Positions 10,961-28,981 of a stretch of 64,000 nucleotides of DNA are shown here, piece after piece. Position 1 is the first letter of the stretch; each line of letters starts with the position of its first letter. This stretch comes from Metaphire vulgaris (lineage: Eukaryota > Annelida > Clitellata > Crassiclitellata > Megascolecidae). The stretch spans positions 4,903,316 to 4,967,315 of the forward strand of contig CM030835.1 of assembly GCA_018105865.1 (NCBI GenBank). Reading direction: 5' to 3'. Both the position numbers and the translations under genes were made by a program. Below the pieces are notes generated by a model. The model was not told the origin of the DNA. It saw only the letters and a program-made list of their open reading frames with translations, and searched no databases.

Positions 10961-11309
10961 ACGATCGAGGCAAGCCAGCCCACCCTTCTTTAAGTTCTCC
11001 CCCGCCCCCTCCGAAGCTTATGCTAATATGACTCTGATTGGTTCGCTTCCAGCCAGTCACGTTGCCGTGGATCCGGAATTATGTGAGGAGGGGCATCAAT
11101 GCTCCTGTCATTTAAGACCGACGTTTGGAAAGAAAAACATGAGGAGAGTTCCCAGAGTTTGTTATTTGGCCATGTAGGCCTGAGAGCTCAGGGGCCTGTT
11201 GATTCCGAAGGAGAGTTCGGAAGATGCTGAGATTTGGTGAATTATGTCTTTCAGACTGTGTTATAAGTCATCGATATTATTTTATATTCAATTGTTCAAT
11301 CAGGCATGG

Positions 11310-12167
11310 AATCCATTCTTGAAAAAATGATAAAGAGCTTTTAGAAAAAGTGCAAAGACGAGCAACGAAGATGGTCAATGGGTGCCATAATTTAAGTTTC
11401 CAAAAAGACTTCAATATTGTGGACTGACAATCACTAGATTTTCAAGAAGTTGTTGAGAGTCCAGATAAGAGAAAGAGGATTGAGAGCAAGAGAGAGCTGA
11501 CATCCAGATGAGATTGACAAAAAGATTCTAGTTCAGAGATTGAGAAGATGGAGTAAAGAAAGAAGAAAAGAGATAAAGTTGATGATTCAAAGAGAGTTGA
11601 TTAAGATGAGAGAGGAGTTTGATGAACAAAACATACAAAATAATGACTGTGAAAAGTTTGAAATGTGCCATGAAAGGATCGAGTTCTGGAACCATTGGCA
11701 CAGATATTCCAAACCAGCACTTCTTTTTTCTTCTTTAAGTTCTCAGAAAGATCAAGGAGACAGAGACCAGGTCCTGGTTCCCATTGGAGCCATCTATCTC
11801 TGTCAGCAGTTTCTGTTGAATGATGTTTTAATCGGATTGTAGTGTTCCGTCAAATTTTGTCAGCATCCAGTGCAGACAGGTTTGAAATGATGTTGTTGAG
11901 ATCTTCTCTGTCAGTAGTGATCGCGGTCTTCCTCTGTTTTATAGCAGCACAAGAGGCCACAAATGCAAATTGTTTAAGCAGAGGGTGGGTCAAAGAAAGA
12001 AAAAAATTTAGTTCAAGGGTTGTGGACAAATGGAACAGTTTGGATGATGTGGGAGTGACAGATGAAACAGTAAACGGATTCAAAGGCTATCTCGATAAAC
12101 TATGTTATTGAATGCAGATGGTTACATCAGTGGTTTTCACACAGGCTTACTTAGCCTCTTAAAATTA

Positions 12168-12260
<93 letters not shown>

Positions 12261-12280
12261 CATCATCATCATCATCATCA
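11310..12280 (+). mobile_element. LINE 3' portion (CR1/Rex-like) with (ATT)n(ATC)n tail
   Basis: Near 11345 the broken frame reads EKVQRRATKMVNG, a block of CR1/Rex-type polymerases. The end of the coding region (11978-12110) reads SRVVDKWNSLDDVGVTDETV then a FKGYLDKL-type close. The 3' UTR includes GTGGTTTTCACACAGGC (12130-12146), then about 31 ATT units and seven ATC units to 12280. About 11530-11850 looks like unrelated purine-rich insertion. Confidence 0.75.
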
Positions 12281-12548
12281 CAAATGAAAAAAATCAAGAT
12301 CTTTAGTCTAGGTTTGAACCCCAGTCGTCAGAAAATTAGGGTAATGTTAGATTTAAGTCTTTAACTCTGGAGCAAATTTGTAGACTATTTGACAGCTATT
12401 CGGCAATAACTTTACCCCCCCCGCGCGCATTAGATAGAATTTCTTAATGCTTCTGCAATACTCTCCCCACTGCATGACGTTGGCCTGCTCGGAGGCCCCA
12501 GACCGTTGTCCCCCCCTTGTGGCTGCGCTAATGAACACCAAGACAGAC

Positions 12549-12742
12549 CAGTGGCGGCTCTAGGATTTGGCAAGTGGGGGGGCCGTTGGGGGGGGCAACT
12601 TCTAATCATGGGGGGCCAACCATTTGTTGTTTAACGTATGTAGCATTAAGTATAGGGTCCCAACTGGGGGGCCACTGGGGGGCCAGGCTCTCAATAGGGG
12701 GGCACGGGCCCCCTCTGGCCCCCCCCGGTGGAGCCGCCACTG
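12549..12742. mobile_element. hAT-like MITE, CAGTGGCGGCTC family, copy 1
   Basis: Termini CAGTGGCGGCTC and GAGCCGCCACTG are perfect inverses. Perfect 8-bp duplications AGACAGAC flank it (12541-12548 and 12743-12750). Other copies are at 37792-38057 and 44858-45049. Confidence 0.93.
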
Positions 12743-12798
12743 AGACAGACACGCGCACGTTCCATTTAGTTAGTCCGGCTAAAGGAGTTTGAGGGAGG

Positions 12799-12984
12799 CA
12801 GGGGCGGCGCTGAGGGGGTTGGTCCGCGGGTCCGGACCCACCCAGCCTCGGGCAGGGGCACCCGAACAAATCGTGCAAATCCGCAGATAAATTTTGTTTT
12901 TCTTCGGAGGGGGGGTAGTCTTAGCCGGGTCCTGGTTGTGTAGATTGCATTAGACCCACCCAGAAAAAAACAGCGCCGCCTCTG
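12799..12984. mobile_element. Probable hAT-like MITE (CAGGGGCGGCGCTG ends)
   Basis: Termini CAGGGGCGGCGCTG and CAGCGCCGCCTCTG are inverted with one mismatch. I could not see a matching target duplication, so the ends may be slightly off. Confidence 0.65.
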
Positions 12985-13548
12985 GCCCTCTGGGAGGGTT
13001 GCTGTGAACCGCCCCCCATCGGGATCTGGGTGGTGCACAATTTCAAGACTTTACTGATGATTTGCCACCGAATGGCCAAAGGCTACAATACAACTAAGTG
13101 TGTCGATTCTCTTGGCAATCGCCCTTACCCCCACCGAAAAAATCTCATCGGTTTTCCTCATATCCATGCACGGCTGTTCCCATTTTGAATATGGGCGCCC
13201 CACCGCTCGCTCGCCCCCTCCCTCCGTGGCTAGGCCAATGCTCGCAGCAGTCATTTTGAGCCTCTTTTCTTGGCACCTCGATCATAAAGTGAATTCACTA
13301 CAACAGCGCTTCAGTAGACTCCGTACCCTAATTGACCTTGAAAGTAGTTCCGAGAGTGACCTGGAGACAAGATATTTCGTCCGTCGCTGCTGACGACGAC
13401 ATCGGAGACTTCTCTTTTTATCTTCTCGTCAATCCATCCGTAGATACATCAAATCAAAATTGTATATTTGGCATTCTCTGGATACAAATGTACATCATCC
13501 ATGTGCGTTCACTGTCCGCACGATAGCCATCAATAATTAATTATTCGT
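12985..13548. other. Intergenic, no feature recognised
   Basis: No family similarity recognised on either strand, although short open frames exist at 13051-13393. Confidence 0.4.
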
Positions 13549-13645
13549 CCATTTATCCATTCGTCCATTCATCCATTCGTCCATTCATCCATTCGTCCAT
13601 TCATCCAATCAACCATTCGTCCATGCATCTGTTCGTCCATTCATC
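13549..13645. repeat. 8-bp tandem repeat (CCATTCRT)n
   Basis: About eleven units alternating CCATTCGT and CCATTCAT, with a few substitutions at the 3' end. Confidence 0.9.
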
Positions 13646-14700
13646 CTGCGATCTTTTCTAGTTGTTCACCGTAAGCCGTCTTCAAAGAGCAGCTTGTTTA
13701 ATGTCAGCATATCGGCTGTCTTTGCACAAGAGATAATATACTCACCCGTACAACTTAAGCGTCGTCCTATGCTCAGAGACGACGCTTGACCTCAGATAGC
13801 GAAGTAAAAAGACGAGTGGGCGCCGATTGATCAGCGCCTTTTACAGTAAGACAGGACAGGTGAACGATTAAGAACAGGGATTTTTCCTACACCCCAGCGG
13901 GGGTTTCACCCCCGGTTTGTGACAGATACTCCCTGCCCCTACACCCTTTCCCAGAGGTGGTGTTGGCTATCACCAAAACAGACTGCTGTTAAAACTATTC
14001 ATTTAAATTTCTAAATGGGAAGTTCACCTCTGGAAATTGAAACTTGAGCCACTATAACTGACTCCACAAAAATTAGAATGGACCGTATGAAAACGGAAGA
14101 GATGACAACGGAAATCATATTTTTGACTTGTATTTTCCTTTTCCCAGGGACCAATCATCGAACCCTTGCCACCTCCCAGCCCAATTCTATCCCCCTTGGG
14201 TCCAAGGAGTCTAGATGAAACACTGGACAGACATATCCTGTAATTATGGGACACCTCTCGAACGCAAATTCCTGAAAAATAGCCTGATTTAGAGTGGTTA
14301 AGACTGGTAATTCGAGGCAGTGAGAATTTATGCTTTTTTGATTTAGGGGTGAAATATACAGTAGGCCTACTGTATTTATAGTACGAAACCGTAAATGCCA
14401 ATGGTTTACGGTGCGCTGGAATAGAAGCTTTACATTTACGGCAGATTAAAATCGCAGACCTCTAATAATAGCACGTCCGGGAAGACAAGCCACAGACACA
14501 CAAAAGTGCACGTAAAATTGCATAACAAATTGAAATTTTCACTTTTGTACCAGAGTTACTTATTTCAGCAAATTCACCAATAAAGCATTGCTAAGTACTG
14601 TAGCTCATGTTTTTATGAACGCGTCCTACCCATTGACGTCTAAGTGGCTGCATTCGGGAAATAATACTGCTGAACCACAGCAAATATCATGCGTTTTGAC
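13646..14700. other. Intergenic, no gene recognised
   Basis: One perfect 10-bp hairpin stem (AAGCGTCGTC with GACGACGCTT, 13757-13787) and otherwise nothing assignable. Confidence 0.4.
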
Positions 14701-14702
14701 TC

Positions 14703-14966
14703 AAAATTTGTGAAAATATTTAAAATGAACAGAGCTGTAGGCTACCGGATTTATTGTTTTTATTTATTGTTTAAAATTTGTGAAAATATTTAAAATGAAC
14801 AGAGCTGTAGGCTACCGGATTTATTGTTTTTATTTATTGTTTAAAATTTGTGAAAATATTTAAAATGAACAGAGCTGTAGGCTACCGGATTTATTGTTTT
14901 TATTTATTAGAAAATATTTAAAATGAACAGAGCTTAGCCTGATTTATTGTGAAAATATTTAAAATG
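14703..14966. repeat. 70-bp tandem repeat, three units plus decayed fourth
   Basis: Units begin at 14703, 14773 and 14843 (AAAATTTGTGAAAATATTTA) with exact 70-bp spacing and essentially identical sequence. Truncated unit fragments continue to about 14966. Confidence 0.95.
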
Positions 14967-15718
14967 GCCCTATGTAGGCCTAATTAGCCTGATTAGGCCT
15001 ACAAGGGACGCAGCACTGCCAGTAGTTGATCGGCGCAAATAAATCTCATCGATTCCATTTTCTGTTTATCTGACAATCTATTTCTGTACCCATTCCGACT
15101 CCCTCTCCCTCTGATTCCGCCGTCTTCAATTCCTCCGTCGAGAAGGAGACGCCATCTAGGCCTACGAATAATTTATTTAAAATAATACATAGGCATAATA
15201 ACAAGTAGCCTACAACCCACCGGAGGGACCAGCAGCATACTATCTTTAGTCTCAATCTTTATGTGCTTGCTATCTCCTTTGCTGTCCCTGTTTCTCTCGG
15301 TCTCTCTCCAATTTGGTAATGTGACAATGGTATTCATACAAAATGCATGCTAATTAGTTCCGGACACCCCCCCTCCCCAATTTGAGGTCGACACCCCCTT
15401 CCAAATTCACAATCCTAGAAATATCCCTGGTCTGTCTTTCTGTCTGTCTGTCTGTCTTCTGTCTGTCTTTCCTTATAATCACAGCAATTATTCCGTCCTA
15501 CTGCCAAGTGCCAACCCCATTTTGGCTTCTTTCCAGGCTGCTGGCTCCAGCGATCGCTTCCATTCTGTCTGTTCATTTATCGATCGATGCACCACGACAC
15601 GCCAATGTCCACGCGCATCAAGATAACGCCGGATCTTGCCGCACGTCTATTCCCAATCGATACATAGACCTAAACGCGCATAAATAGCCTGCACATCCAA
15701 TATTATATTGCATATAAA
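14967..15718. other. Intergenic with a terminal relic of the 2443-3551 element family
   Basis: At about 15364-15431, inverted, sequence ending AGAAATATCCCTG matches an end of that family. A short TCTG-rich tract follows at 15430-15470. Confidence 0.5.
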
Positions 15719-16104
15719 CAGTGTTTATTCTAGGCCTTCTCTGGGGGGGGGGAGAATTTCCCCCAAAGTTTAAAAAAATCCCCCTCCCAAATGTCATATA
15801 TTGCATGGGGGATGGAAATTTACCCCCAAAGTGTGACGACGGGGGAAGGTTTATTTTGTGAAGAGGGGAACATGTTAGGATGACAATTATTTTGCTTGCC
15901 AGGGCATTCGAGAAAGGTAAAAAAGCTACAAATATCAGGGAAAATGACAGGATAACGGATGACCTTATTTTTGCTTGTCAACACATTTTTGAAGAGAGAT
16001 AACTTTTTTTGCTTGTCGAGGTTTTTGGAGACTCAAACCTTCTCCCCTCCCCAAACATTTCAAAATCCCCCCCCCCAATGTCAAGGTGGCTAGAATAAAC
16101 ACTG
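15719..16104. mobile_element. hAT-like MITE, CAGTGTTTATTCTAG family, copy A
   Basis: Termini CAGTGTTTATTCTAG and CTAGAATAAACACTG are perfect inverses. Perfect 8-bp duplications CATATAAA flank it (15711-15718, 16105-16112). The longest copy of the family; the interior holds two AAGCAAAAA-type motifs in inverse orientation. Confidence 0.95.
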
Positions 16105-16679
16105 CATATAAATACATTTTAGGCTATCAAGAATACATGTCCATTTTAAAAATTTCGAGTATTCTCGGCTTAATTTCTTATTAACAGAACAATTTTTGAT
16201 ATCAAAACTGAATCAAATGTGGCGCTTTTAGAAACCTAAGCACATTTTAAAATTAAAATATTGTTTAATTATAGGCCTACAAGTTATGGTATGAAAATTT
16301 TTGAAAATATAGTGATCAAGATTGTCGACACTTTTCTTGGAGTTAAAATAGCAAAGAAGCACAAAAGTTTAACGTTGAGTAATATCATTAATACCGGTAG
16401 TAAAGACTGCAATTAAGGTTTGCAGATTGTAGGACTACAGGTATAACTCGGGTCGGGATCAGTCAGAGTTGCGCAAAACAGTTGATGAATTTTCGGGGAG
16501 GGGAGTTGATTTTCAAAAGAATCGATAAACTTTCCAACATTTTTCTTATTCTTCGACTTTTAACAGGAGCGAAAGAAATCCCGGGCCCGAGCAAAAAGGT
16601 CGTCAACTTGAAAACTGGTGATGATTTTTTTCTAATTTGTTTTCTATTTTTTATAGTACTTTAGAATTTTTCAATAATT

Positions 16680-17090
16680 GGCAGTCCATAAATGAGTCAC
16701 GCGAGGGGTTTGACCCCAAAATCGTCACAAAATGTCAGAAAATGAAAAAAATGACGGAAATGCCTTAACCTCTTTCCAATGTAACAATTTTTGTTTCAAT
16801 GCACTTAGGGCCTATTTCAAAGGGGTTTTAATAAATTCAATTGAAAATACTCATTATAATTAACACAGTTGAAGCAATATTCAGAAACTTTTTCAAATTA
16901 TTTAAAAAAATTAATTATATTCATAACATACTTTCAACTTTGTAGTAATGTAGCATTACGTTATTAATAACAATATTTAGTATTAAGTGACGTCACATTT
17001 CTGCAAACCCCTATCCCTGTCCTCACACTTCGTCACAAATAATGTTTTAACCCCCCTCGTAAGTGCGTGACGTCATTTATGGACAGTCCG
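16680..17090. mobile_element. TIR DNA transposon remnant (GTCCATAAATGA ends)
   Basis: Termini CAGTCCATAAATGAGTCACGC and the inverse of GCGTGACGTCATTTATGGAC align with one gap, both followed by a GAGGGG block. No target duplication assigned; related ends occur at 25402-26149 and 51427-51525. Confidence 0.65.
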
Positions 17091-17375
17091 ACAGCCCCTA
17101 AGCTACTAACATCTTGCAAAATGCCATTGCTATTCTCAGCTCCCAATGGTAGGTCTAGAGTGGTACACAGGCATTCCTAACAAATCTATTTCAAACATCT
17201 TAAAAGTTCATTATTAGGCCTAAACAAGAGATGGCAATGGGTCACTCAAAATGACCTATATGACCCACTAATCCCTTGACCCACGAAATATGTGACCCAC
17301 GAATCTCAGGAAATTTAAATATCTATTATAGCGTTTCAAAGCGGTTAAGCCACTTCAAAATTAATGTCAAGTATC

Positions 17376-17580
17376 CAGTATTTTATCCAGACTGCAGGTA
17401 TGGGGAAGAGGGGGGGAGGGAATTGACTTGGTTGGAGGGGAATGAAATTTCTTAGCGCAAGACATGGCAAATGAGAACGCAGAGCACAGTGTGTGCTTTG
17501 TCACTGCTGACATTTTTGTGAAGGGGGATTTGAGGTTTTTTTAGGGGGATCTCCCCCTAACAGGCCTGGATAAAACACTG
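17376..17580. mobile_element. hAT-like MITE, CAGTGTTTTATCCAG family, copy 2
   Basis: Ends CAGTATTTTATCCAG and CTGGATAAAACACTG, flanked by perfect 8-bp duplications CAAGTATC (17368-17375, 17581-17588). It lies about 320 bp downstream of the esterase stop codon. Confidence 0.93.
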
Positions 17581-17900
17581 CAAGTATCGATGAAACATAA
17601 AAACAAAGCTAATCTACTATACAAGGATAAGGTCATTGAGCAATAATTATGGTAGATGCAAACATTGCATTGCAAATATTTGCGTCAATAAAAGTGAACT
17701 TGAAATTGTGTGTGTTGCATCCGTAGTCCTGAAAATTTGAAGGGCCATAGATCAAGAGTGACCCAAAAATTTCTGTTGGTATAAACTTTTGAAGAACAAA
17801 AAATCAAATAATGATGAAATGCCGATGAATTGAATTGTCAAATTCCACGATGATCTCAATAATTGTCATGTCAAACATTGTAATAATTACAAATTCATGA

Positions 17901-25046
<7,146 letters not shown>

Positions 25047-25401
25047 TTAAATAGCAATAATAAATAACTAGATTTTAAGTTGTTTAGCAAGATTTCTCCT
25101 GATTTGAAAACCACTGTCACTCATACATCTCTTTGTTACCTCTTCTGTTTGTCCGCCACAGCTGCTATCTTTGATTCTGCAAATGACAATTCACAATATG
25201 CAATGCCAAACAGCATGATTTACAATGCACTATTAGAAGGGTTTCCGAAACTCTCACAAATACAGAGGTTCTCTTTTACACAGGGCAAATCCTATCAAAC
25301 AACTCTAAACTGAGTTGTCGTTGTCGTGGTCATTATCATCAGTATGGGATTAAGCCATAGAGAGCTAAGAGACTTAATCAACATAGGATGTGACGCAATT
25401 G

Positions 25402-26149
25402 GGGGCCGTCCATAAAGTACGTCGTGCTCAAGGAGATGGGGAGGGGTTTAAGAAACTGTGACAGTATATGTGACAGGGGAGGAGTAAAGACCAGAATGAT
25501 GTCACACTTTCAGTATTAATAAAGCCTCTAATATATTTGATAGGATGTACAGTAAAAAAGACATTGTTAATTGCTCATTCACACTTTTCCCCAAGATACA
25601 TACAATTTTAGGTCTCTATTATATTGATTAATTATCATTGTCGGATCTAGAATATCTGTTTTGCTGTTGAAAATTGAATGACTTATCATTGTCGGATCTA
25701 GAATATTTGTTTTGCTGTTGAAAATTGAATGAGTAACTCGAATATATTAAATAGAAAACCAGCATGACACAGAGGGGTGTAAACCATGAGGGAACAGTGG
25801 GTGACAGTCCCCCTAATAATTCGTGAGGGATAAAGTATCATTTATCCCCCCCCCAATGTTTTGTGCTTCTTCGCTACTTTAATGGGAAAAGTGCTTCTTT
25901 AACATCCTAAAAATCTCTAAAAAAAGTCTGACAAGCAAAAAAGGTCATCACTAGATTTTTTACATATTTACGGGTGGGCGTACTTTAAAAATATTCTGCC
26001 CCTCCCCAATGTTGATGGCAGGATTACACCAATGGCGTGGCGTAATTTATGGACAATGCTCTAAGGGGGTCCGAGATCTGTGACAGTGTGTGACAGAGGG
26101 AGGGGTCAAAAATTGCCAAAATATAGTGACGTATTTTATGGACGGCCCC
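25402..26149. mobile_element. TIR DNA transposon remnant (GGGCCGTCCATAAA ends)
   Basis: Termini GGGCCGTCCATAAAGTACGTC-like and the inverse of GACGTATTTTATGGACGGCCC. Both ends have subterminal TGTGACAG and GGGAGG blocks. The interior has a tandem 54-bp duplication (about 25627-25733) and a TCTGACAAGCAAAAAAGGTC motif at about 25927. No transposase seen. Confidence 0.7.
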
Positions 26150-26353
26150 TTGTCAGGCCCAAATCATCTGAATTGAACTTGATATCCAGGAGTCTCCATC
26201 ACTCGACACATTCAAGAAACGCCTCAAGTCCTGGCTATTCAGAACTAGTTACTGTATTTAGTTATTTAGTTATGTAACGCCATCACTAGTCACCACATTA
26301 ATCTTGACTTTACTTACTTTACTTACTTGATATGATGATGATGATGATGATGA

Positions 26354-26420
<67 letters not shown>

Positions 26421-26421
26421 G
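26150..26421 (+). mobile_element. LINE 3' terminus ending in (GAT)n(AAT)n
   Basis: The broken frame near 26190-26260 reads SLDTFKKRLKSWLF-like residues, the usual last residues of CR1/L2-type polymerases. A GAT/AAT repeat tail follows at 26333-26421. Confidence 0.6.
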
Positions 26422-27322
26422 GTTCAGAGTGATTCATTAGGGTCCGCACTATGTGAGAACCAATATAACTGATATATCTGAGCGTTGTAAATTGGCGCTA
26501 TACAGTATCCATGTCTTGAATCCGAATAAGAAAGAACACCTCAACAATAGTTTACCTGATCGACGAGATTAAGATTCTACTTCGGCACGACCCTCGAGCA
26601 ATGTCAATTCATTAGTTAAATGGCGCTAGGGTTGCTCTTTAGTTAGCAAATAATCCTGCAATTCACAGTCTCCAATGTTAACAGCTGAGAACTTTAATCC
26701 GCAGTCCCAGGTCAAAAAACATGCACGATATTTACCGCTTGATTTTTCAAAAAATAACATTAACAATAACTAAAATTGAGAAAAATTGCGTGAATTGCAT
26801 TCTTTACAGATAAGTGAGATAACCGCTGCTTCGCAAAATTTGTAACATTCTGCAACTGTTTATCCTGTTCCCACGTCCTTCCCGAAAATTGCAGCTAAAA
26901 TCTGCCTGGAAATGCGTGCTTACTAACGCCTAGAGCATGTGTTGATAATAGTTTGCTATGCTAATTACCTAGTAGGCCTACAGTATACTTAGATTGTTCT
27001 TTAGTCACATAGTTATATAGACAGATTCTTATTTTGGCGCAGGTCAGAGTTAACTATCTGCATGACTGCATCCCTTTGGAACACTCACTTTGTTTTACAA
27101 ATTTACCTGCTTCGTTTTATTTATGAGTTTTTATGACACATTACTTTCTACACTACTTACAAGTTACAACTAATTGTCTGTAATTCATGCTGTGGGTCCA
27201 ATAAATACTTTTCTATCTATTTATTATAGCGGTACTCGTGGTAGACATAAGTAAATATTTATCTATCTATTTATCTATGTAGGGCCTATCTATTTATTAT
27301 AGCGGCACTCGTGGTAGACACT
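26422..27322. other. Intergenic between esterase and AKAP1, no gene recognised
   Basis: Contains a repeated ATCTATTTATTATAGCGGYACTCGTGGTAGACA block of 33 bp (about 27217-27249 and 27288-27320) and otherwise unassignable sequence. Confidence 0.4.
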
Positions 27323-27452
27323 CAGTGTTTAGTCTAGATCTTCTCTATCAAATTTTTTTGACATTTTGGCAAGTAGTATGACTTTTCCAATGTCTGCCCC
27401 TCCGCAAAATGTTACCTCCCCCCAAATGTCTAGGTGGCTAAATTAAGCACTG
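27323..27452. mobile_element. hAT-like MITE, CAGTGTTTATTCTAG family, copy D
   Basis: Diverged termini CAGTGTTTAGTCTAG and CTAAATTAAGCACTG, but perfect 8-bp duplications TAGACACT (27315-27322, 27453-27460). Shortest copy of the family. Confidence 0.88.
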
Positions 27453-28980
27453 TAGACACTAGACAATAGACAGCTACTACAGCTTCACTGCCTGTCGCCG
27501 CTGACATATCAGAGCACAGCGAAACTTGAAATATTAAACAGATCATTTTCCTGTAAATAGGTGTATTTTCATTGTCTGAAAATCTCGGGTTAACAACTTA
27601 ATAATTATCGGAATTGTAGACTAGTCGTCGTCGCTTGGATTTTCAAAATGTCTATCGGCAACAGCGCCGTCGGCCACATGTATATTTAGCGCTGCTGCAC
27701 AAGCTGTATTATTGCTCCAAGTGCACAAGACATCGAAGACAGCCGCCGTTTGATCCGCTTAATAACTGCCTTAAATTTATATTGCGACAGTTACCTGTTA
27801 AGGTGAAGTGTTATTTGTATTGTGTGTTTATGCTGCGATTCGTTTTGATCTGCCGAAAAACTTAGTCTGAAGCGTATACCGCTTTCATTCACCTACTTCA
27901 TTCTTGCACCGGAGCGGAGATATTGTTGCGCGACTTGCGTCGCATAATTTAATTTATAATCTAAATATTAAATTTATTTAGCACTTTTAAAACGACCCAG
28001 TCATCCGGCCAAAGCGCTACTCGGGCCATAGCAAAGTCCGAAGAGAAGGAATGCAAGTGCGGTAGACTAGACCATTAGCAATTGCCGTGATTATGCTAGC
28101 TTAATAACTGCCTTAAATTTATATTGCGACAGTTACCTGTTAAGGTGAAGTGTTATTTGTATTGTGTGTTTATGCTGCGATTCTATCGTCCAGAGCTCTA
28201 GATTAGGAGCATGCTTGTCATATCTTCAAACATTTACAGACGCAATTTCGGTTTAGGATTTATTTCGTGCATGGTGTGGCATCGTTTCCAATGGCAACAA
28301 GACTTTGCTCCATCAGGATATTTTGTCCTTGCATGATTTGATTCACTTCCAACACGTATGATTACCGAGCCATTTTGAATAAAGTGTGATGAAATGACCC
28401 ATGTTAGTTTGAATTGACCTTGCGACAAATGATTAACTGAGTTTATCATTCAGACTAGGAGTAAGGTCACGACAGTGAAACGTCTTGGCACAATTCATAT
28501 ATCTTTGGGGTTAAGCCTCTCGATTGCAAGGTGTGTAGTCTGTCGGCTAATGCATGTCCAATTGTTTATTTGTGATAATCAAAGTATTGATGGGTAAAAA
28601 TGATAAGCTGACTCAGTTTTGATTATGACACAATGCTAATGGAAGTATCAGATAGTTATTTAAGGACGCCGTTAACAAACCTTACAATGTTAAAAGAGTA
28701 GCTCTGAGGTTAAATCTGTTAATGTTAAGACTGGCTATGAGGTTTCTCGTGCATGTGTGTTTTAACAAATAAATCCTTGGAATTTGTTTGTTGGTTTTTA
28801 ATTTTGAAGTTGGATATTTTCATTTCTAATAAAATACACATGCTAATAAGATTTGATAATGGAAATTTAAAAGTGAATCTTTGCTTTTTTATGAAATATG
28901 TATTGTAATATAAATAAGTCTTTTTTGAAGAAATTTATTAAGCTGTTGCTGTGTTATTAAAGCTGGTACTTCTGTTGTAG
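27453..28980. other. Region upstream of AKAP1, probable 5' exon and promoter territory
   Basis: No protein-coding similarity. An 85-bp sequence is present twice and is identical (27757-27841 and 28099-28183). An acceptor at 28979-28980 just before the AKAP1 ATG implies a non-coding exon upstream, probably here; which part is promoter cannot be told. Confidence 0.4.
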
Positions 28981-28981
28981 A

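Noticed and set aside
12574..12878. Open frames on both strands
   Set aside because: They lie on a hAT-like MITE and a neighbouring TIR element; the Gly and Pro runs come from G/C homopolymers.
13757..13787. Perfect 10-bp hairpin
   Set aside because: A single short stem with an 11-base loop and no sign of a precursor RNA or transcription unit; too little to call an RNA gene.
14703..14966. CRISPR-like array
   Set aside because: The 70-bp units are contiguous without unique spacers, and the genome is animal.
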